This document shows, in pieces, positions 16,661 through 27,359 of a DNA stretch of 49,062 nucleotides. The stretch is from an uncultured delta proteobacterium (lineage in GTDB: Bacteria > Myxococcota_A > Polyangia > Polyangiales > Polyangiaceae). The position numbers and the translations under genes are program-made. The notes under the pieces are model-generated. The model was not told the origin of the DNA. It made no database searches and saw only the letters and a list, made by a program, of their open reading frames with translations. Where the stretch lies: the NCBI GenBank assembly GCA_903892415.1, contig CAITIQ010000218.1, forward strand, positions 1 to 49,062. The letters are read 5' to 3'. Position 1 is the stretch's first letter, and every line of letters starts with the position of its first letter.

Positions 16661-17870
16661 ACTCTACGACACCTTGCGCACGGCCAAGTTGCGCACGGCT
16701 GTAACTGCCCTCAGCGTGGCTTGGGGCATCTTCATGTTGGTGATCCTTCTCGGCGCTGGGCGGGGCATTCAGAACGGCGCCGAACATGAGTTCCGCGATG
16801 ACGCCACTAACAGCTTATGGGTGTGGCGGGGCACGACCTCCGTCCCCTGGCAGGGCCACAAACCCGGGCGAAGAGTTCGCCTCGACAGCGACGACATTGA
16901 GGCGATTCAGCGGTCCGTGGAGGGAGTCGAGCACATGACCGGGCGGTTCTACCTGCCTGGCGAATACACAATCGCCTACGACGGGGTTGTCGCCTCCTTC
17001 GAGGTGCGTGCGGTACACCCAGGGCATCGATACCTTGAGAACACCCAGATCCGCGAGGGCCGTTTCCTCAACCCGCTCGACCTAGCGGAGCGTCGAAAGG
17101 TGGCGGTGATTGGTCCGGCCGTGGTCGCGAGGCTCTTCAAAGACGTCAATCCGCTTGGGGAGTGGTTAGAAATCGGCGGGAGGATGTACCGCGTAGTTGG
17201 CGTGTTCGAGGATGCTGGCGGTGAGGAAGAGGAGCAGAAGATCTACATTCCAATTACTACCGCACAGATGGTTTACGGCGCCGAAGGCCAGGTCAACCAA
17301 ATCATGTTTACGCTCGACGCTGACGCGGACGTCGAGTCGAGTAAGCGGGCCGTCGCTGAAACCACGCAGGTCATCGCCAGTCACCACAACTTCTCGCCCA
17401 AGGACAAGCGGGCGCTCCGGGTGCGAAACACGCTGGAGGACTTTCAGCGCGTGGCTGGTCTTTTTGCGAAGATCCGCATCTTCATCTGGATTGTGGGCGT
17501 GGGCACGATTGTCGCGGGCATCGTAGGTGTCAGCAACATCATGCTGATTTCGGTCCGCGAGCGCACAAAGGAGATCGGGATCCGCAAGGCGCTGGGCGCG
17601 ACGCCCTGGACCATCGTGTCCCAGGTGCTCCTCGAGTCTCTACTCGTTACCGGTGTATCGGGGTACTGCGGACTCGTGCTTGGGTTGGCTAGTTTGGAGC
17701 TGGCGAAGTGGAAGCTTCCGCCGACAGACTTCTTTCGTGAACCACAGGCTGATTTAGGCGTTGTCGTCGGGGCTACCTTGTTATTGGTCTTCTCCGGGCT
17801 GCTAGCTGGATATTTCCCGGCCAGCCTTGCTGCGAAGGTGAGCCCTTCCGTTGCACTGCGTGCTGAATGA
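16644..17870 (+). CDS. MacB-like ABC permease, first copy
   Basis: Inner-membrane permease of about 408 aa. I choose the GTG at 16644 (protein begins with VDRLAEL read as Met) because GGAGGAG lies four to five bases upstream; an ATG at 16602 is in frame but deep inside the ATPase gene. It has one N-terminal membrane helix (LRTAVTALSVAWGIFMLVIL), a long periplasmic domain, and three C-terminal helices forming an FtsX-type domain with ISVRERTKEIGIRKALGATP. This is the layout of MacB without the ATPase. Such systems export peptides, antibiotics or lipoproteins. It overlaps the next permease by four bases. Confidence 0.9.
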   Translation: MDRLAELYDTLRTAKLRTAVTALSVAWGIFMLVILLGAGRGIQNGAEHEFRDDATNSLWVWRGTTSVPWQGHKPGRRVRLDSDDIEAIQRSVEGVEHMTGRFYLPGEYTIAYDGVVASFEVRAVHPGHRYLENTQIREGRFLNPLDLAERRKVAVIGPAVVARLFKDVNPLGEWLEIGGRMYRVVGVFEDAGGEEEEQKIYIPITTAQMVYGAEGQVNQIMFTLDADADVESSKRAVAETTQVIASHHNFSPKDKRALRVRNTLEDFQRVAGLFAKIRIFIWIVGVGTIVAGIVGVSNIMLISVRERTKEIGIRKALGATPWTIVSQVLLESLLVTGVSGYCGLVLGLASLELAKWKLPPTDFFREPQADLGVVVGATLLLVFSGLLAGYFPASLAAKVSPSVALRAE

Positions 17871-19135
17871 TGATCGACCTGGATCAATGGCAGGAGATCT
17901 TCAGCACGATGCGTCGCAATTGGCTGCGCACTCTGTTGACCGCAATTGGCGTCTTCTGGGGCGTATTCATGTTGATGGTTATGGTGGGCTTCGGCAACGG
18001 CCTAGAGACTGGAGTGAAGAAGGATATGGCCGGCATCGCCACCAATAGCTTCTACGTTTGGGGGGGGCGGACCAGCATCCCGTTCGATGGGTTGGCTCCG
18101 GGCAAGTTCGTGGAACTTACGGTCTCCGACGCGCAACAGATCCAGGCCGCAGTCCCCGAAATACGTGCACTCGCTCCCCGAGCGTCACTCGGGGGTAGGG
18201 GAGGCGGCACGACTGTCTCTCGTAAGGAAAAGTCGGCTAGCTTCCAGATTTCGGGCGACGTCCCGGCGCTCCGCCTCGTGCAACCCATGACCATGATCCA
18301 TGGGCGGTTCCTCAATGAGCTGGATCAGGAGCGCCATCGCAAAGTTGCCGTGATAGGTGAGAACGTCCTGGGGACCTTGTTCGCCGTAGGCGAGGAACCC
18401 ATCGGTGAAACGCTCGAGATTCGCGGGGTTGAGTTCTTGGTAGTTGGAGTGTTTCGTTCGCCTGCCACGGGAGATCGCGCAGACCGATTAGCGAATACGA
18501 TCCACCTTCCGCTATCGACGTTTCAAACAGCGTTACGTCCTAGTCCAGTCGTCAATAACTTCGCCGTGCTCGTGCATGAAGGCGAGAGCGCGGAGTTCGC
18601 CATGGTCAGGGTCCAAGAGGAGCTCCGCCGCATTCATCACATCGCCCCTAGCGATATACAGGCGATCGGAACCTGGAATGCCGAGAAGGAGTTTCAGAAG
18701 ATCAACGGCCTCTTCTACGGTATTCGCGGACTGATTGCCTTCGTCGGAGCAATGACGTTGCTGGCGGGGATCCTCGGCGTTAGCAACATCATGATGATCA
18801 GTGTGCGTGAGCGCACGCGTGAGATTGGTATTCGGCGAGCCATCGGCGCAACGCCGTGGGCGATCTTGGCGCAAATTCTGAAGGAGTCGACGGTGCTCAC
18901 GGCTTTAGCGGGGACGCTGGGGCTCATGTCGGGTGTTGGGCTGCTCGAGCTCGTGGGCGCGTTTCTCAAGCAGGGCCCGTCTGGAGAACCGTCCCTGCTC
19001 GACCCGCCGCACGCGCAGTTCAGCGTGGCGGTGCTGGCTTCTGTGGTGTTGGTCGCGGGAGGGGCAGGAGCCGGCCTGATTCCAGCGTTGCAAGCCTTGC
19101 GGGTTCGACCAGTGGTGGCGCTACGTGATGAGTAG
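17867..19135 (+). CDS. MacB-like ABC permease, second copy
   Basis: Inner-membrane permease, 422 aa, the same plan as its upstream paralogue: N-terminal helix LRTLLTAIGVFWGVFMLMVM, periplasmic domain at about 55-280, then three helices with ISVRERTREIGIRRAIGATP. The two permeases probably form a heterodimer around one ATPase dimer. The ATG at 17867 overlaps the previous stop by four bases, and the 3' end overlaps the adaptor gene by 11 bases, so all are translationally coupled. Confidence 0.9.
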   Translation: MMIDLDQWQEIFSTMRRNWLRTLLTAIGVFWGVFMLMVMVGFGNGLETGVKKDMAGIATNSFYVWGGRTSIPFDGLAPGKFVELTVSDAQQIQAAVPEIRALAPRASLGGRGGGTTVSRKEKSASFQISGDVPALRLVQPMTMIHGRFLNELDQERHRKVAVIGENVLGTLFAVGEEPIGETLEIRGVEFLVVGVFRSPATGDRADRLANTIHLPLSTFQTALRPSPVVNNFAVLVHEGESAEFAMVRVQEELRRIHHIAPSDIQAIGTWNAEKEFQKINGLFYGIRGLIAFVGAMTLLAGILGVSNIMMISVRERTREIGIRRAIGATPWAILAQILKESTVLTALAGTLGLMSGVGLLELVGAFLKQGPSGEPSLLDPPHAQFSVAVLASVVLVAGGAGAGLIPALQALRVRPVVALRDE

Positions 19136-20252
19136 TCTGCTGAGGCGCTTGGGGAGGGCGTTGCGAACTGGTCTCCTGACGCTGCTGGTGCTCGGCGTTT
19201 TAGGCGGCTTTGGTTACACGCTCTACTTCCTCTACCAACAAAGCAAGGGCACCCCGGTAGAGGTGAAGACGGAGAAACCAAGGCTGGCCGACATCATCAA
19301 GAAGTCGGTCGCCACTGGCTCGATGGTCCCGCGTAAGGAGGTATTCATCAAGCCGCGGGTATCGGGCATCGTAAAGAAGTTGCACGTTGCTCCCGGCGCG
19401 GTCGTGCAAGAGGGGGACCTGATCGCCGAGGTCACCATTATCCCTGACATCGCCGCGTTGACTCGCGCGGAGGGCCAGGTTCGAGCGGCTGGCATCTCGC
19501 TGAAGTACGCTGAACTCGAGCTGACTCGCAGCAAACGGCTCGCGGAGGAAGGGCTGGCGTCGCAAAGCGAGGTAGCCGCGCGCAAGCTCGACCACGAGAT
19601 TCGTCAAGCAGAGCTGATGGCGGCCAGCGAGAGTCTGCAGGTCGCCAAAGAGGGCGCCTTGGCCAAGAGCGACAAGTCCAGCAACACGATGATCCGCGCT
19701 ACGGTAGCAGGAACTATTCTGGACACGCCGGTGCTCGAGGGCTCGAGCGTGATTGAGAGTAACAACTTCAACGAGGGAACCACCGTGGCTGTCGTTGCCG
19801 ATATGACCGACATGATCTTCGTCGGCAAAGTCGATGAAGCTGACGTTGGCAAGATCGCGGTGGGCATGGCTGTCTCGATTCAGATTGGTGCCGTGGAGGG
19901 ACGCAAGTTCGAAGGTAAGCTCGAGTCGATCGCGGCAAAGGGCAAGCTCGTTGATGGCGCTATCCAATTCGAAGTAAAGGCTGCGCTGGCCCCGGTGAAC
20001 AATGTTGTTATTCGAGCTGGATACAGCGCTAACGCGGGCATCGTTCTCGACCAGCGGATCGGTGCGTTGGCCCTTGATGAGAAGCTCGTTCAGTTCGATG
20101 GGAAGCAAGCCTTCGTGGAGGTTGCCGTGGCGACTGGAGCGTTCGAGCGCAGGGATGTGAAGCTCGGTCTCAGCGACGGCCTCGTTATTGAGGTGCTGGA
20201 GGGGCTGTCGCCGGATGACACGGTCAAGGTGCCGAGCGCCAAGGGCAACTAA
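19125..20252 (+). CDS. MacA/HlyD-type periplasmic adaptor
   Basis: Membrane-fusion protein, 375 aa, linking the MacB-like permeases to an outer-membrane channel. An N-terminal anchor helix (LLTLLVLGVLGGFGYTLYFL) is followed by a lipoyl-like half-motif (KPRVSGIVKKLHVAPGAVV), a short coiled hairpin at about 110-190 (GQVRAAGISLKYAELELTRS, RKLDHEIRQAELMAA), the second lipoyl half (IRATVAGTILDTPVLEG), and beta-barrel and membrane-proximal domains to the end. No TolC-like gene is adjacent, so the outer-membrane partner must be encoded elsewhere. A weak hairpin (CGCTTC/GAAGCG, 20257-20279) follows the stop. Confidence 0.9.
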   Translation: MMSSLLRRLGRALRTGLLTLLVLGVLGGFGYTLYFLYQQSKGTPVEVKTEKPRLADIIKKSVATGSMVPRKEVFIKPRVSGIVKKLHVAPGAVVQEGDLIAEVTIIPDIAALTRAEGQVRAAGISLKYAELELTRSKRLAEEGLASQSEVAARKLDHEIRQAELMAASESLQVAKEGALAKSDKSSNTMIRATVAGTILDTPVLEGSSVIESNNFNEGTTVAVVADMTDMIFVGKVDEADVGKIAVGMAVSIQIGAVEGRKFEGKLESIAAKGKLVDGAIQFEVKAALAPVNNVVIRAGYSANAGIVLDQRIGALALDEKLVQFDGKQAFVEVAVATGAFERRDVKLGLSDGLVIEVLEGLSPDDTVKVPSAKGN

Positions 20253-20333
20253 GGCGCGCTTCCCTCCGCTTGAGAAGCGAGCCGCGGATGAACTTAAACT
20301 TCCGTTTGTCCACGTCTCGGAGTAGGGAGCCGC

Positions 20334-20762
20334 ATGCGCACGTTCGTATTGTCCCTGAGTGTCATGATGCTCTCCCTCGGCTGCTCCTCGCAGAAGGAGG
20401 TCGCAGAGCCTCACGAGCACGACCATGAGGAGCATGCTCACAAGGGCGATGGGCATCACGGAGAACACCACAAGGGTGGCCACCACGAGATGGCCGCGGG
20501 CCCGGTCAAGGACTTCCACGACGTGCTCGCGCCCGTCTTCCACATGGAGAAGGGCGCCGCTCGCGCTGATGCAGCTTGCGCCGCCGTCCCGTCCTACAAG
20601 GAGAAGGGCGCACCGCTAGCCACTGAGTCGAAGGAGCATGGTGCCGCCTTGGTCGCCGCTGTCGCTGAACTTGAGAAGGCTTGCACGGGCGACAAGGCCT
20701 CGGTCGAGGCGAAACTCGACGTTGTGCACGAGGCTTTTCACAAGGTCATGGAGTCGCACTGA
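20334..20762 (+). CDS. His-rich small lipoprotein, possible metal binder
   Basis: Envelope lipoprotein, 142 aa. The signal ends in LSLGC (residue 17). Residues about 27-51 are extremely His-rich (HEHDHEEHAHKGDGHHGEHH), a composition typical of zinc, nickel or copper binding. The rest is helical with two cysteines (DAACAAV, EKACTGD) and conserved-looking His residues near the end (VHEAFHKVMESH). Function unknown. It sits between the export operon and the respiratory operon, on the same strand as both. Because the latter needs copper and heme, a metal-buffering role is a reasonable guess but unproven. Confidence 0.7.
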   Translation: MRTFVLSLSVMMLSLGCSSQKEVAEPHEHDHEEHAHKGDGHHGEHHKGGHHEMAAGPVKDFHDVLAPVFHMEKGAARADAACAAVPSYKEKGAPLATESKEHGAALVAAVAELEKACTGDKASVEAKLDVVHEAFHKVMESH

Positions 20763-20793
20763 CCGGGTTCTTGGGGCTGTCCGGAGGAAGGGC

Positions 20794-20849
20794 TGCGGCG
20801 TTTTGCCGCACCCGCGGCGAAGTTGTGATGGTAGCGGCAGCTTGCCATC
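20794..20849. promoter_or_regulatory. Paired inverted repeats upstream of the respiratory operon
   Basis: In the 152-base gap before actA two dyads can be seen. One is TGCGGC (20794-20799) facing GCCGCA (20805-20810) with a 5-base loop containing TTTT. The other is GATGG (20827-20831) facing CCATC (20845-20849) with an inner AGC/GCT. They could be operators for the operon or the 3' end of the His-rich lipoprotein transcript; no T-tract follows. I cannot place promoter hexamers with confidence. Confidence 0.35.
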
Positions 20850-20914
20850 TTGCCCCGCCCACCCGTTTCACCCCAAAACCCCACCGCATTGATGGGAACG
20901 GAGCTTAAACAAGC

Positions 20915-21571
20915 ATGAGCCGGTTTTTCTTCCCGAAGTGGGCGAACAAGGCGCTTCCGTACACGGTATTCCTCGGACTCGGTCCGCTGGGAACCGCCGC
21001 GGTGGCTGGCCTTTGGTACTACGGAACCGACAAACATCTCTCGGTGGGCTACGCGCCCCAACAGCCGATTCCGTTCAGCCACAAGCTGCACGCAGGCGAC
21101 ATGGGGATGGACTGCCGCTACTGCCACACCACCGTTGAGAGCGCCGCCTTCGCAGCCATTCCACCGACAGAGACGTGCATGAATTGCCACTCGGCGATAA
21201 GGGCGTCGAGTCCAAAACTGGCAGCGCTTCGCGAGAGTTGGGAGAAGGACATTCCGGTGGAGTGGACGCGAGTTCATATGCTCCCGGACTATGCCTACTT
21301 CGACCACAGCGCACATTTGAACGCTGGTGTTGGCTGTGAGAGTTGTCACGGCCGCATCGACCAGATGCCGACGGTCACTCAAGCCGAGCCGCTTTCGATG
21401 GGCTGGTGTCTCGAGTGTCACCGCGCGCCGGAGCAGCACCTCCGTGATCCAAAGGACGTGACCAAGATGGGAATGCTCGAAGAGTCGCGAGCGACCAACA
21501 AACCCATGAACCGGCCAGCAGACATGCGCAAGCCGATCCCCCCGCAGCACTGCTCAGGGTGCCACCGATGA
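20915..21571 (+). CDS. actA: Alternative complex III subunit ActA, pentaheme cytochrome c
   Basis: Membrane-anchored multiheme cytochrome c of alternative complex III, 218 aa. One N-terminal helix (about 14-36) anchors it. Five heme sites follow: CRYCH (from residue 67), CMNCH, CESCH, CLECH and CSGCH, the last close to the C-terminus. It carries electrons from the complex's iron-sulfur/quinol side toward cytochrome c or the oxidase. First gene of a tightly packed operon; GGAG lies about 11 bases before the ATG. The start of actB overlaps its stop by four bases. Confidence 0.95.
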   Translation: MSRFFFPKWANKALPYTVFLGLGPLGTAAVAGLWYYGTDKHLSVGYAPQQPIPFSHKLHAGDMGMDCRYCHTTVESAAFAAIPPTETCMNCHSAIRASSPKLAALRESWEKDIPVEWTRVHMLPDYAYFDHSAHLNAGVGCESCHGRIDQMPTVTQAEPLSMGWCLECHRAPEQHLRDPKDVTKMGMLEESRATNKPMNRPADMRKPIPPQHCSGCHR

Positions 21572-24500
21572 AGCGCCTACCTATTGTTCAGAAGAACCCG
21601 ACGGGATCGGAAGCCGACCCGAACGAGCGGATTTGGTATCAAACCCTAGCTGAGCGCGATGGATCGCCCGAGACGCTCGAGCGCCGTGTAACCGAATTCG
21701 AGGGGCCTGCTCCCTTCGAGCCGCCGGCCGGAGTCGACAGGCGGACCTTCATGACCCTGATGGGCGCGTCCATGGCGCTCGCCGGTGCCGTGAGCGGTTG
21801 TCGCAAGCCTGTTGAGAAGCTCCTGCCCTACACCCGTCTGCCTGAAGGCACCGTGATGGGTGAGCCGGATTACTTCGCGACGGCCATCCCGCTGTACGGC
21901 ACCGCCGTTGGCCTACTCGTAAAGAGCTACGACGGTCGCCCGATCAAGATTGAGGGCAACCCCGATCACCCCGAGTCCCAAGGCGCCTCGACGGCTTGGA
22001 TTCAGGGCTCGGTGTTGGACCTCTACGATCCGGATCGTAAGCGGCCCGCTCGCAACGCAGGCGTCGACAAGTCGGTCTCCGAGCGCGATGCGTTCCTCAC
22101 CAAGCTGTATCAGGACGTTCGGACCGCCAAGGGTCGTCGCACGGTCGTGCTTTTTGAGGAGCACCGTTCGCCAGCAGTGGCTGGTTTGCTCGAGAGCCTG
22201 AAGAAGGACCTGCCGGAGCTGACCGCGCTGCGATTCGAGGCGTTTGGCCGTGAGCGTCAGCGGAGTGGAGCTCAGATCGCCTTCGGTGAGCCGCGGGACG
22301 TTGCATACCGACTGGATCGCGCCGATGTGGTGGTCACGCTCGACGCCGACATTCTCGGAACAGAGTCGAGCCCAGTTCGCAACTCGAAGGGCTTCGCAGC
22401 ACGTCGCCGCCCGGAGGCGACCGAGGTCGGAACGGCGGGCACGATGAGCCGCATTTACGTCGCGGAGCCTTCGCCGACGCAGACCGGCCACGGAGCAGAT
22501 CACCGACTGCGCATCCAAGCCAAGCGTATCGGGGAGCTGCTGGTCGGCCTCGCGGTTGCCCTCAAGGCTGCAGGCGTGCCCCTGGCTGATGGTCTTGTGT
22601 CCGCCGCACCGAAGCTCTCGGACAAGGAGCAAGCGTGGGTCAAAGCCGCGGCTTCCGATCTGACGAAGGCCAAGAAGGCCGGCCTGGTTGCTGTGGGGAT
22701 TCGGCAACCGGCTGCACTCCACGCGCTCGCTTTCGCCATCAACCACGCGCTCGGGTCGATCGGCACCACTCTCGAATTCAGCCTCATGCTCGACGTCCTG
22801 CGCGAAGGCGTAGGCGCGTTGAAAGAGTTGTCGAACGACCTCAACGCCAACAAGGTCGACACGGTGCTCATCCTGGGCGGAAATCCCGTCTTCTCAGCAC
22901 CGTCTGAGCTTGGCCTCGCGGATGCGCTGAAGAAGGCGAAGATGTCCGTTCACTTCTCGTCCCACGTTGACGAGACGAGCAGCGTGACTACCTGGCACAT
23001 CCCGCGCGCGCATTACCTCGAGTCATGGGGCGATGCTCGCAGTGAAGATGGCACGCTCGCTGTTATTCAACCGCTCATTGCTCCGTTGCACGACGGCCTT
23101 TCTGACCTCCAGGTGTTGGAAGGTCTCGCCGGTGGCAGCCGCACTGCGCACAAGATTGTCTACGACAGCTGGAAGGCGCAAAAAGCGCTCCCGGGGGCGG
23201 CTGGGTTCGATGACGAGTTCAAGTCCGCCATCCACCTCGGCGCAGTCATCCCTGCGCGGGACGCCCTGACGAAGGACGGCGCTCCGCTCGCTTTGGTGGC
23301 ACCGCAGGTCGGGGCAGAGCTAGCCAAGTTATCTGCGCCCGCGGGCGATTTCGAGGTGGCCTTCGCACCCGACCCGCACGCTTACGACGGTCGCTACGCG
23401 AACAACGGTTGGTTGCTCGAGATGCCCGACCCGATCCACAAGTGCACGTGGATGACGGTCGGGGCGATCTCTCACACGACTGCCAAAAAGTTGGGGGTCA
23501 TCGACGGCGACTTCATCGACGTCACTGTCGATGGTAAGACCGTTACGGTGCCGGTCGTTTTGGCGGCGGGCAACGCTGATGACTCCGTCACGCTCCCGGT
23601 GGGTCTCGGGCGAACGGCAGACCTTTCGGTGGGCAAGGGCGTGGGCGTGAACGTCAACCCGGTGCGCACCGCGAGCGCCTGGTCGTTCGGTGCAGCGTCT
23701 GTCAAGAAGGGCAACGGTCGTCAACGTTTGGCCGTCACCCAAGGCCACTTCCTGATGGAAGGGCGCCCGCTCATTCGCACCCAGACGGCCGCTGACTACA
23801 AGGCCGATCCGAACTGGGCGAAGGAACTGGTCAAGACGCCGCCGCTGCTCAACCTATGGGCGGATTGGCGTTACGACGGCCACAAGTGGGGCATGAGCAT
23901 CGACCTCACGCTGTGCACTGGTTGCAGCGCGTGCGTTACCGCATGTCAGGCGGAGAACAACGTTCCGGTCATCGGCGTCGACGGCGTGCTCAAGTCGCGC
24001 GAGATGCACTGGATTCGTATCGACCGCTACTTCGCTGGGCGTCACGATGTGATCGACGGCGAGGACGAAGCCGAAGCGGCGTTCATGCCGATGCTCTGTC
24101 AGCACTGCGAGAACGCGCCCTGTGAGCAGGTCTGCCCGGTGGCAGCTACCTCGCACAGCCCAGAAGGCATCAACGAGATGACCTACAACCGCTGTATTGG
24201 CACCAAGTACTGCGGTAACAACTGCCCCTACAAGGTCCGACGCTTCAACTACTTCAACTGGAACAAAGAGATCGACCAGTACTCCGAGCTCGTCAAGAAC
24301 CCGGACGTTACCGTGCGGTTCCGCGGCGTGATGGAGAAGTGCTCGTTCTGCGTTCAGCGGGTGAACAAGGCGAAGATCAAAGCCAAAATCACCAATGATC
24401 GAGAGAAGAACCCGCAAGGCGCCTTCGAGATCATGGCGGACGTGCAATCGGCGTGCATGCAAGCTTGCCCGACCAACGCCATCACCTTCGGTGACCTCAA

Positions 24501-24713
24501 CAACCCGCAGGTGGCTCGCGCAGACGGCCGAGCATCCGTTACGCACCTGGCCAAACTTGGCCGCGGCTACGCGATGCTCGAGGAGATCAACGTGAGGCCG
24601 CGAGTCACTTATCTCGCGCGAATCAAGAATCCGCACCCCGATTTGGCGCCTGCCCCGGCTGCCAAGGCTGAGGGTGCTCACTCTGCAAGCTCTGCCTCCA
24701 AGGAGAAGCACTG

Positions 24714-24714
<1 letters not shown>
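21568..24714 (+). CDS. actB: Alternative complex III subunit ActB (molybdopterin-oxidoreductase-like plus Fe-S domain)
   Basis: Large periplasm-facing subunit, 1048 aa from the ATG at 21568; a GTG nine bases earlier is less likely, since the ATG gives the usual four-base overlap. A twin-arginine-like segment (Arg58-Arg59 in [18 protein letters not shown]) with a following SGC suggests Tat export. Residues about 70-740 resemble molybdopterin oxidoreductases, though ActB is known to lack the cofactor. Residues about 775-980 bind Fe-S clusters: [11 protein letters not shown] (from C786), [30 protein letters not shown] and ACMQACP (C963). Together these give four cluster sites, as in characterised ActB. 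It passes electrons from quinol at ActC/ActF to the heme subunits. Confidence 0.95.
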
Positions 24715-26178
<1,464 letters not shown>

Positions 26179-26186
<8 letters not shown>

Positions 26187-26772
26187 TCACGACCACCACG
26201 AAGGGCACGACCACGAAGCTGCGCCCGAGATGCCGGAGCCTGAGAAGGGCGAAGTTTGGGGCATGATGGCCCTGTTCGAGACGCCGGCTGAGATTTACCA
26301 CGCCTGTGAAGAGCTAAAGGAAGCCGGCTATCGCACGCTCGATGCGATGACCCCGTTCCCTGTTCACGGGCTGGAAAAGGCGATGGGTCTCAAGCCCACG
26401 CGGCTTCCCTTCCTCGTATTGGGCGGGGGCATCACCGGACTCTCATCCGGCATTGCGCTCACCTATTACGTCAACATGGATTACCCACTGAACATCAGCG
26501 GTAAGGTCCCATTCAGCTACCACATCTTCATCCCCGTCTACTTCGAGCTGACGGTGCTGTTGAGCGCGCTGACCTGCTTCGTTTCGCTGTGGGCTCTCTG
26601 CAAGTTGCCTACGTTTTTCCACCCGACCATGCGGCACAAGAGCTTCGCTCGCTCCAGCGATGACGGCTTCTTCGTGACGATCGAGGCGTCGGACCCGAAA
26701 TACAACGCCGAGAAGACTAGGGCTTTGCTCGAGAAGCTCGGCGCCAAGGAAGTTGAAGAGGTGCACTCATGA
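26179..26772 (+). CDS. actD: Alternative complex III subunit ActD
   Basis: Inner-membrane subunit, 197 aa from the ATG at 26179, chosen because GGAGAGGAGG lies ten bases upstream; a longer frame from 26152 is unlikely. The N-terminus is His-rich ([14 protein letters not shown]). The DUF3341-type core follows: [40 protein letters not shown], then two membrane helices (about 75-95 and 115-140) and a cytoplasmic tail ending in [11 protein letters not shown]. In solved complexes ActD packs against ActC and ActF; its role is structural. It overlaps actE by four bases (ATGA). Confidence 0.93.
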
Positions 26773-27359
26773 AGCCCTTCCGTTGGGCTCCCGCCGCGCT
26801 TTGCGCCAGCGTCGCGCTAGCTGCCGTAGCGGGTGTTGGTTGTCGTGGTGGGGTCAGTGAAGACCCGCCGATTCACCTGATCCAGGACATGGACAATCAG
26901 GCGCATCGCCGACCGCAAACCGTCAGCAGTGTGTTCTCGGACCATCGAGCGGCTCGCCCGATTGACCAGGATACAATCGCGCGCGGCAAGCTGCGCACCG
27001 ACACCGTCTTGTACCAAGGCGTCGACGCGAGCGGCGCGCTGGTCGAGCGCGTTCCCTTCGAGGTTACGCAAGCCAAGCTGGATCGCGGTCGCGAGCGCTT
27101 CAACATCTACTGCACGCCCTGCCATGACCAATCCGGCTCCGGCAACGGCATCGTGATGCAGCGGTCGGGCGGCGCCTTCGCAGGTATCCCCGACTTCAAG
27201 CTGGACCGTCTGACGAAGGCCCCCGACGGGGAGATCTTTCAGACCATTAGCAATGGCAAAGGCCGCATGCCGGGCTACGCGCGACAGGTTCCCGCGGAGG
27301 ACCGCTGGGCGATCGTCGCTTGGCTTCGGGTGTTGCAGACGATGGAGGTCGCAAAGTGA
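26769..27359 (+). CDS. actE: Alternative complex III subunit ActE, monoheme cytochrome c lipoprotein
   Basis: Lipid-anchored periplasmic cytochrome c, 196 aa. The signal peptide ends in VAGVGC. The conserved N-terminal DMDNQAHRRPQ region precedes the heme site CTPCH (from C115) in FNIYCTPCHDQSGSGNG. The sixth ligand is probably the Met in GKGRMPGY. It is the terminal electron carrier of alternative complex III and would hand electrons to the heme c domain of CoxB. Its stop overlaps the actF GTG start by four bases. Confidence 0.94.
   Translation: MKPFRWAPAALCASVALAAVAGVGCRGGVSEDPPIHLIQDMDNQAHRRPQTVSSVFSDHRAARPIDQDTIARGKLRTDTVLYQGVDASGALVERVPFEVTQAKLDRGRERFNIYCTPCHDQSGSGNGIVMQRSGGAFAGIPDFKLDRLTKAPDGEIFQTISNGKGRMPGYARQVPAEDRWAIVAWLRVLQTMEVAK

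Noticed and set aside
19200..20543. 447-codon minus-strand open frame opposite the adaptor gene
   Set aside because: Antisense to a clear MacA/HlyD adaptor and extends into the His-rich lipoprotein; no recognisable domain.
23050..23067. TGGCACGCTCGCT as a sigma-54 promoter
   Set aside because: Inside actB coding sequence, and the GG-N10-GC spacing is not met (GT instead of GC).
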